Source: Acidobacteriota bacterium
GTDB lineage: Bacteria; Acidobacteriota; Vicinamibacteria; Vicinamibacterales; CAVVIG01
Direction: 5' to 3'
Assembly (NCBI GenBank): GCA_003222535.1
Contig: QHWJ01000367.1
Location: 1-32,840 of the forward strand
DNA length: 32,840 nt
Below the pieces are notes generated by a model that saw only the letters and a list, made by a program, of their open reading frames with translations, had not been told where the DNA came from and searched no databases. Made by a program: the position numbers and the translations under genes. Below are positions 28,344-32,840 of the stretch, piece after piece; position 1 is the stretch's first letter; each line of letters opens with the position of its first letter.

Positions 28344-29333
28344 CTAATAAAACCGGAGCGCTCCAGCGCTAGGGACGAGGCCGGCCTCTGCCGCGTAACG
28401 GTAGAAGGCCTCGAGCCCGGCGCGCTCATCGGCGCGCAGATAGTACTGGATATTATCCCGCAGGTAGCGCGCGCCGATGGCCTGGTGCGCTGCCGAATCG
28501 GGGAAGTAGTCCCGCGCGATGACCTCCGGTTGCGCGACGCCGGCATTCCGGGCCCGTTGCAGCGCGTCGACGTCGGTTCGGGTGAGCGCGTTCGGCCGCC
28601 CCGCCCAAAACGCATACACGAACGGCAGCCCGGTCATCGTCGTCCACGCCTCGCCGAGGTCGATCTTCTCGATAGACCGCGGATTGCGGATTGCGGATTC
28701 CGGATCGCGGATTGGGGATTGCCGGCGGGTGGCGGATCGCGGACCGAGGATTGCGAAGTCTTCCCTGGCGTCCGGCTTTAGCCGGACCGAGGAGACGTCG
28801 GTAGCGTCCGGCGTCAGCCGGACCGTCGTGTGATCCAACAGCAGCGCGTTGTCCCCGATGATGAGCGCCGCGTCGCAGCGCTCGAGCATCTCCGAGACGT
28901 CCGGACCGTGCGCTTCGAGGGCCGGGTCGATCATGAAGAGCCGCGCGCACAGGACACTGGCCAGGGCGACCGACGTCCGCGAGCTGGTGTCCATCGCGAT
29001 CGACCGGACGTCCGCGATCGGCTTCTTCGAGTAGAGCTCCACCGACGCGACCGGGCCGCGCGACACGATCGCCAGATCCGGCACGATGCGGTACGGACCG
29101 CCGCGCAGATACTCGATCGACGGAATCAGGCCGACGTCAATCGCGTCGTCGTGCAGCAGGCGCGCGCATTCGGACGGGACGTCGTAGCGGACGTGGAATC
29201 GCGGCACGGCGTCGAGACCGTAGACGAGAGGGCGCGCGTTCAGGTAGCCGACGGCGCCCAGGCGGACACGGGGCGACCCGTCGAAAGCCTCAGCGTCGCC
29301 CTGATCGCTGTTGTTGAAGGGCGGCGGGCTCAC
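28344..29333 (-). CDS. mqnA: Chorismate dehydratase (MqnA) with a repeat-derived insert
   Basis: A 329-residue MqnA/MqnD-family protein; MqnA removes water from chorismate to make 3-enolpyruvylbenzoate. Family parts: VRLGAVGYLNARPLVYGLD, AIDVGLIPSIEYLRGG, SIAMDTSSRTSVALASVLCA, LIIGDNALL, then IDLGEAWTTMTGLPFVYAFW and the C-terminal RDNIQYYL. Between DNALLLDHT and KIDLGE homologs have only a short loop; here ~50 residues (VRLTPDATDVSSVRLKPDAR, then RDPESAIRNPRS) are encoded by two repeat families, in frame. The GTG 29333 overlaps the upstream stop (GTGA). Confidence 0.9.
   Translation of the reverse strand: MSPPPFNNSDQGDAEAFDGSPRVRLGAVGYLNARPLVYGLDAVPRFHVRYDVPSECARLLHDDAIDVGLIPSIEYLRGGPYRIVPDLAIVSRGPVASVELYSKKPIADVRSIAMDTSSRTSVALASVLCARLFMIDPALEAHGPDVSEMLERCDAALIIGDNALLLDHTTVRLTPDATDVSSVRLKPDAREDFAILGPRSATRRQSPIRDPESAIRNPRSIEKIDLGEAWTTMTGLPFVYAFWAGRPNALTRTDVDALQRARNAGVAQPEVIARDYFPDSAAHQAIGARYLRDNIQYYLRADERAGLEAFYRYAAEAGLVPSAGALRFY
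28678..28763. repeat. GGATTGC heptamer array inside mqnA
   Basis: GCGGATTGCGGATTGCGGAT, CCGGATCGCGGATTGGGGAT, then degenerate units to about 28757. It is in frame with mqnA and adds the IRDPESAIRNPRS peptide. The same heptamer is at 30252-30294. Confidence 0.85.
28770..28823. repeat. Two GTCCGGC-NNNN-GCCGGAC palindromes inside mqnA
   Basis: GTCCGGCTTTAGCCGGAC (28770-28787) and GTCCGGCGTCAGCCGGAC (28806-28823), 18 bp each, in frame, encoding SVRLKPDA and TVRLTPDA. Confidence 0.9.
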
Positions 29334-30244
29334 GGCGAGCGCTCCTCCCGGGGCCGTCGTCCCTCGGAGGGGCTCGCGACGACCCCGAGCGTGCCAAGGG
29401 GGCCAAGGATGTCGAAACGGCCGTTGCGCTCGACCGGCTCTTGACCCGCAGCGATGATATTGCGGCGGATCTCCTGCAGCGGCGCGCGGCGAGGCCCGCC
29501 GGCCACCTCGTCTTCAGCCGACACGGCGTCCACATCGTCGGCGCCGACGGTGAGCGCGACCTGCGCGAGCTTCGGGCCGTACAGCGACCAGTCCACCTGA
29601 ATCGACGGCACGTTGTCAACGACGAGGCGTGCCAGCGCCACATGCTTTACGTCGTCGTAACCGGTGGTCGGCGCGGTCGGGTTCACGCGGCGCGGCAACG
29701 GCGCGAACGCGCGCAGCACCGCCACCCTGCGCTGGAGATCGGCCACGGCCTTCAGCAACGGCATTGGATCGGCCGACGATGATTGATCCACGGTGAGCCG
29801 GGCGAGCGCCATGCCGGCGATGTTCACTTCCTCGATCGACCGGCGTGTGTCCTGCAGACGATCGACCGGCGCTTCGGCGACGAGCTCGAGGCCCGCCGCG
29901 CGCAATTCCTCGAGGAGCGCGCGAAGCGTGACGTTTTCCCGCGCGGACAGCTGCTCGAGATCCGCGAGCGAAAACCCGGTCACGACGGCGCGGCCGGCGG
30001 CGGACGCGACCTCTCTGACGCGTTCGACCGCCGCCGCACGACTGCCGGGAACGCCCGCGATCCTGACTTCGCCGGCGGCCGCTGGACGCGACACCGGTGC
30101 GCCCACATCCGCCGCCACGTTCGCGACGCGCACGAACGTCGTCCTGGTGCCGTGGCGCCGCCGGCGCAGATCGTCGGCGAGCACGCCGATGCTGATGATA
30201 TCGTGCGAATGGGCGAGGCTCTCCGCGTCAGCCACCGTATTCAC
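29330..30244 (-). CDS. MqnE/MqnC-like protein without radical-SAM cysteines
   Basis: About 304 residues, from GTG 30244 (or GTG 30235). The fold order follows MqnE (aminofutalosine synthase): start VADAESLAHSHDIISIGVLA, AGLELVAEAPVDRL where MqnE has AGLxSLPGGGAEI, and the ending TGYDDVKHVALARLVVDNVP, YGPKLAQVALTVGADDVDAV, RNIIAAGQEPVERNGRFDIL. There is no cysteine at all in this span, so no CxxxCxxC cluster and no SAM chemistry. Its stop overlaps mqnA. It may be a pseudoenzyme partner of MqnA/MqnC or a decaying paralog; a true mqnE must lie elsewhere. Confidence 0.7.
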   Translation of the reverse strand: MNTVADAESLAHSHDIISIGVLADDLRRRRHGTRTTFVRVANVAADVGAPVSRPAAAGEVRIAGVPGSRAAAVERVREVASAAGRAVVTGFSLADLEQLSARENVTLRALLEELRAAGLELVAEAPVDRLQDTRRSIEEVNIAGMALARLTVDQSSSADPMPLLKAVADLQRRVAVLRAFAPLPRRVNPTAPTTGYDDVKHVALARLVVDNVPSIQVDWSLYGPKLAQVALTVGADDVDAVSAEDEVAGGPRRAPLQEIRRNIIAAGQEPVERNGRFDILGPLGTLGVVASPSEGRRPREERSP

Positions 30245-30251
30245 CGGGCAT

Positions 30252-30346
30252 GCGGATTGCGGATTGCGGGTTGCGGATTGCGGATCGCGGATTGCACACG
30301 GCGCACTGTGCAATCGGCAATTCGGATCCGCAGTCCGAAGTCCGCA
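30252..30346. repeat. GCGGATT heptamer array with degenerate inverted arm
   Basis: GCGGATTGCGGATTGCGGGT, GCGGATTGCGGATCGCGGAT (30252-30294) face CAATCGGCAATTCGGATCCG and CAGTCCGAAGTCCGCA (30310-30346). It fills the gap between the lipoprotein stop and the MqnE-like start. Confidence 0.82.
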
Positions 30347-30751
30347 TCACGAGTGCAACACGGTGACGGTGTAGGTGACGGGCTCGACCAGACCGCCGAT
30401 GTCGTAGACCGAGATGCAGAACGGCCCGGCGATCGTCGCAGTGCCCGACAACTGAGCCGCCGAACCCGCGACGGTCGTGGTGGTGGTGGTCGCAACGCAG
30501 CTTATGCCGCTCGGCGTTCCGATGCCGAGACCGACGGCGGCGCCGGGATCGACGCTGGTGATGTCCACTTTCAAGCCGCCTACCTGCTGGACGCTGAACG
30601 TATGCGAGTTGACGCCCTGCACGAGGAGCGTGCCGCTGAACGTCTCGCTGATCGTGGGGGCAACCGGCGTCGGTGCGGCGGGCGCGATCGGATCGCCGCA
30701 ACCCGCCGTCAGGAGACTCAGGCCAAGAACCGCTGCAAGAATCCGCTTCAT
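30347..30751 (-). CDS. Small lipoprotein, function unknown
   Basis: A 134-residue exported lipoprotein. Signal peptide MKRILAAVLGLSLLTAGCGD with lipobox LTAGC, so the mature protein starts at the Cys. A Pro/Ala linker (PIAPAAPTPVAPT) leads to a Thr/Val/Gly-rich, probably beta-sandwich domain (TFSGTLLVQGVNSHTFSVQQ ... ISVYDIGGLVEPVTYTVTVL), similar in style to pre-peptidase C-terminal-like domains. ATG 30751 is the only start with a signal sequence. It lies 35 bp after the Yip1-like gene. The role is unknown. Confidence 0.82.
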   Translation of the reverse strand: MKRILAAVLGLSLLTAGCGDPIAPAAPTPVAPTISETFSGTLLVQGVNSHTFSVQQVGGLKVDITSVDPGAAVGLGIGTPSGISCVATTTTTTVAGSAAQLSGTATIAGPFCISVYDIGGLVEPVTYTVTVLHS

Positions 30752-30786
30752 GGTCCTCAGATCATACCCGCTGTGTGGCATGGGAG

Positions 30787-31338
30787 CTACGAGACCGCCG
30801 GCCCGAAGACCAAGCCGAGGGCCACGGCGATCCCGACGGCCAGCGCCCATCCGAGCGCGCACACTGCGACGGCGCGCGCGGTGCTCTTGTAATCCAGCGC
30901 CTGGCGGACCGCGACGACCATCGTGACGAGCATCCACACGGCCGTGACCGCGAACGCCGGAATCGTCGCGCCGGGGACGATGCCGAAGATGCGCAGCATC
31001 CCCGGCGCCGATGAGAACCCGATCGTCCGCATCAGCTCGCCCACGTCGGCATGCGTCCCGGGTTCAGGCATCAGCTTCGCGCCGATTTGAAACGTGACGA
31101 CCGCCCACGCCGCCCACGACAGGAGGGCCAGGCCGCTGATGAAGACGATACTCTTCAGCGACCCGCTGCTCAGGCCCAGCGCGCCGATGCCGGCGCCGAG
31201 GCTCGACAGCACGACGACGAGCATCGCCTGACCGGTAGCGCTCGGGTCGGCTTCGACCTCCTCGTAGGTCGCCGGGTCGAGCGCCAGCGCCCCGAGGAGC
31301 CGGATCGGAAAGCTGGTGCCGACGGTGGGGGCAGCCAT
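30787..31338 (-). CDS. Yip1-family membrane protein
   Basis: A 183-residue protein with about five hydrophobic segments (AMLVVVLSSLGAGIGALGL, SIVFISGLALLSWAAWAVVT, IPAFAVTAVWMLVTMVVAVR, AVAVCALGWALAVGIAVALG). The Yip1 pattern is suggested by FPIRLLGALALDPATYEEVE at the start and GFSSAPGMLRIFGIVPG in the middle. ATG 31338 has AGGAGGT six bases upstream, a strong ribosome site. It follows the UbiD-family gene by 23 bp. Function in bacteria is unknown. Confidence 0.82.
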   Translation of the reverse strand: MAAPTVGTSFPIRLLGALALDPATYEEVEADPSATGQAMLVVVLSSLGAGIGALGLSSGSLKSIVFISGLALLSWAAWAVVTFQIGAKLMPEPGTHADVGELMRTIGFSSAPGMLRIFGIVPGATIPAFAVTAVWMLVTMVVAVRQALDYKSTARAVAVCALGWALAVGIAVALGLVFGPAVS

Positions 31339-31361
31339 CTCAGGACCTCCTGAAAGTACCG

Positions 31362-32807
31362 CTATCGCGGTGACAGTTGCGCCCACAATTCAGCCGCTCG
31401 CCGGCCGGCGGCTTCGGTCGTCGCGACCCGCGCGGGCCAGTTGCGCGTGTACCCCTCGGACGCCCATTTCTTCGTGGCGTCGATGCCCATCTTGCCGCCG
31501 TACGCCGGGAGATCCGCCGCATCGTCCAAATCGTCCACGGGCCCCTTCGTCATCTGGACATCGCGCAGCGGATCCATGTGCGTGCCGACGATCCACGCCA
31601 CCTGGCTGAGATCGTGGACGTTCACGTCCTTGTCGACGACGACGATCGTCTTCGAGAACATGAGCTGGCCCAGACCCCAGAACGCGCTCATGATCTTGCG
31701 CGCATGACCGGGATAGCGCTTGTCGATCGAAACGAGCACGAGGTTGTGGAAGATGCCCTCGGCCGGAAAATGCATGTCGACGATTTCCGGAAGCGTCTTG
31801 CGGATCATGGGCAGGAAGATTCGCTCGCTGGCCATCCCCAGGTAGTAGTCCTCCATCGGCGGCACGCCGACGATGGTGGTGAGGTAGGTCGGGCGCTTGC
31901 GCTGCGTGATGCACGTCAGATGAAAGACGGGAAAGTCGTCGGGCTGCGAATAGAGGCCCGTGTGATCGCCGAACGGCCCCTCGCGGCGCCGCTCTCCCGG
32001 TTCGACATAGCCTTCGAGCACGATGTGCGAGCTCGCCGGCACTTCGAGATCGACCGTGATGCACTTGACCAGTTCGATCCGGCGCCTCGAAAGAAACCCG
32101 CCCAGCAGCAGTTCGTCGAGCCCTTCGGGCATCGGCGCCGTGGCGCAGTACGGCAGCACCGGCTCGGCGCTGAGCGCGACGGCCACGTCGAGCCGCCTGC
32201 CGAGGCGCTCGGCGACCCGGTAGTGCTGCGCACCGCCCTTGTGACGCTGCCAGTGCATGCCGGTGGTACGGCCGTCGAACACCTGCATGCGATAGGTGCC
32301 GATATTCCGCATCCCGGTCTCGGGATCCTTTGTGAACACCAGCGGAAACGTGATGTATCTCCCGCCGTCCTCGGGCCAGCATTTCAGGATCGGCAGCGCG
32401 TCGAGCGTCCCGTCGCGGTCTATGATCTCCTGGCAGGGCGCGGCCCTGACCGTCTTCGGCACCAGGTCGCGCAGGCGGCCCGCCATCGGGAGCATCTTCA
32501 GCGCGTCCATGATGCCTTCCGGCATCTGTGGCGTCATCAGCTCGTCGATTTCCTTCGCGAGATCATCGAGCGTCTTCACGCCGAGCGCGAGGCACATGCG
32601 CTCGGGTGATCCATAGGTGTTGGTCGCGACCGGGATGTCGAAGCCCGTCGGCTTGTCGAACAGCAGCGCCGGCCCGCCGTTCGGCGACTTGCACGCGCGA
32701 TCGGTGACCGCCGCGATTTCGAGATCGGGGCTGGCCGCGTCCGGCACGCGCGCAAGCAGCTTGCGTTTCTCGAGGTCGTCGAGGAAGTCGTTGAGGTCTG
32801 AGTACAT
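31362..32807 (-). CDS. ubiD: UbiD-family decarboxylase (menaquinone route, MqnL-like)
   Basis: A 481-residue UbiD protein that decarboxylates aromatic acids using prenylated FMN made by UbiX. Motifs: FGSPER-like TNTYGSPERMCLALG, RNIGTYRMQVFDGRTTGMHW, ASSHIVLEGYVEPGERRREG, PFGDHTGLYS (catalytic Glu region nearby), TTIVGVPPMEDYYLGMASER, and IVVVDKDVNVHDLSQVAWIV. ATG 32807 is MYSDLNDFLDDLEKRKLL, the usual start. It opens the long mqn-like gene series; a repeat lies just upstream. Menaquinone use is inferred from the neighbours. Confidence 0.93.
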   Translation of the reverse strand: MYSDLNDFLDDLEKRKLLARVPDAASPDLEIAAVTDRACKSPNGGPALLFDKPTGFDIPVATNTYGSPERMCLALGVKTLDDLAKEIDELMTPQMPEGIMDALKMLPMAGRLRDLVPKTVRAAPCQEIIDRDGTLDALPILKCWPEDGGRYITFPLVFTKDPETGMRNIGTYRMQVFDGRTTGMHWQRHKGGAQHYRVAERLGRRLDVAVALSAEPVLPYCATAPMPEGLDELLLGGFLSRRRIELVKCITVDLEVPASSHIVLEGYVEPGERRREGPFGDHTGLYSQPDDFPVFHLTCITQRKRPTYLTTIVGVPPMEDYYLGMASERIFLPMIRKTLPEIVDMHFPAEGIFHNLVLVSIDKRYPGHARKIMSAFWGLGQLMFSKTIVVVDKDVNVHDLSQVAWIVGTHMDPLRDVQMTKGPVDDLDDAADLPAYGGKMGIDATKKWASEGYTRNWPARVATTEAAGRRAAELWAQLSPR

Positions 32808-32809
32808 AT

Positions 32810-32834
32810 CGCTCGGCTAAAGCCTTCGCGCTCC
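32810..32834 (+). repeat. CGCTCGGCTAAAGCCTTCGCGC repeat upstream of ubiD
   Basis: CTCGGCTAAAGCCTTCGCGC differs by one base from the copy at 9631-9650. It lies at the right edge of the window just before the UbiD-family start codon. Confidence 0.65.
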
Positions 32835-32840
32835 TTGACG

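Overview
The window is about 33 kb of high-GC bacterial chromosome. The gene content (futalosine-type menaquinone genes, an EtfAB/Fe-S oxidoreductase module, overlapping miaA-hfq, a TonB-type protein, many short repeats between genes) suggests a soil-type Acidobacteriota, perhaps Vicinamibacteria. That placement is inference; no rRNA or marker-gene comparison was possible.

Region 1 (1-5000) is a decayed defense/toxin-antitoxin island. On the minus strand are three pieces recognisable as a type I-G (formerly I-U) CRISPR-Cas locus: the helicase N-terminal part of Cas3 (to about 2855), joined out of frame to the C-terminal part of Csb2 (from about 2850), and further on a chimeric ORF whose last ~48 codons are the Cas1 C-terminus. 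The rest of cas3, csx17, csb1, the start of csb2 and the cas4 part of cas4-cas1 are gone. Between and beside these lie two MNT/HEPN pairs on the plus strand (594-1420 and 4175-4923), a PIN toxin with a one-base frameshift and an intact partner (1438-2104), and a HicB-like gene frameshifted at a G run (3906-4119). I saw no CRISPR array.

Region 2 (5042-8365, plus) is a large SNF2/SWIM-type helicase with intact ATPase motifs but a broken SWIM zinc finger at the N-terminus.

Region 3 (8504-32807) is entirely minus-strand housekeeping and energy metabolism. In transcription order from the right it carries a UbiD-family decarboxylase, a Yip1-like membrane protein, a lipoprotein, a cysteine-free MqnE-like protein, mqnA, mqnC, an MqnX-like deaminase, a UbiA-type prenyltransferase, ubiX and ubiE (together most of a futalosine menaquinone pathway). 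Next come a TonB-type protein, a 25-residue membrane peptide, miaA and hfq (overlapping), deoB, a dGTPase-like HD hydrolase, a 29-residue membrane peptide, yceD-rpmF, a fatty-acid operon (fabD-fabG-acpP-fabF) that lacks plsX and fabH, etfB-etfA, a membrane Fe-S oxidoreductase and a lysophospholipid acyltransferase. EtfAB plus the Fe-S oxidoreductase would pass electrons from acyl-CoA oxidation to the menaquinone made by the mqn genes.

The most unusual feature of region 3 is its intergenic DNA. Nearly every operon boundary carries an array of 7-9 bp (once 18 bp) tandem units, often followed by an array of the reverse complement, so that the pair can fold into a long stem. Several unrelated unit families occur, one is nested inside another, and some supply the last codons or the stop codon of a gene. 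Other short palindromes are inserted in frame inside genes (mqnA, SNF2 helicase, etfB, Fe-S oxidoreductase). These elements are absent from the decayed CRISPR/toxin island at the left.
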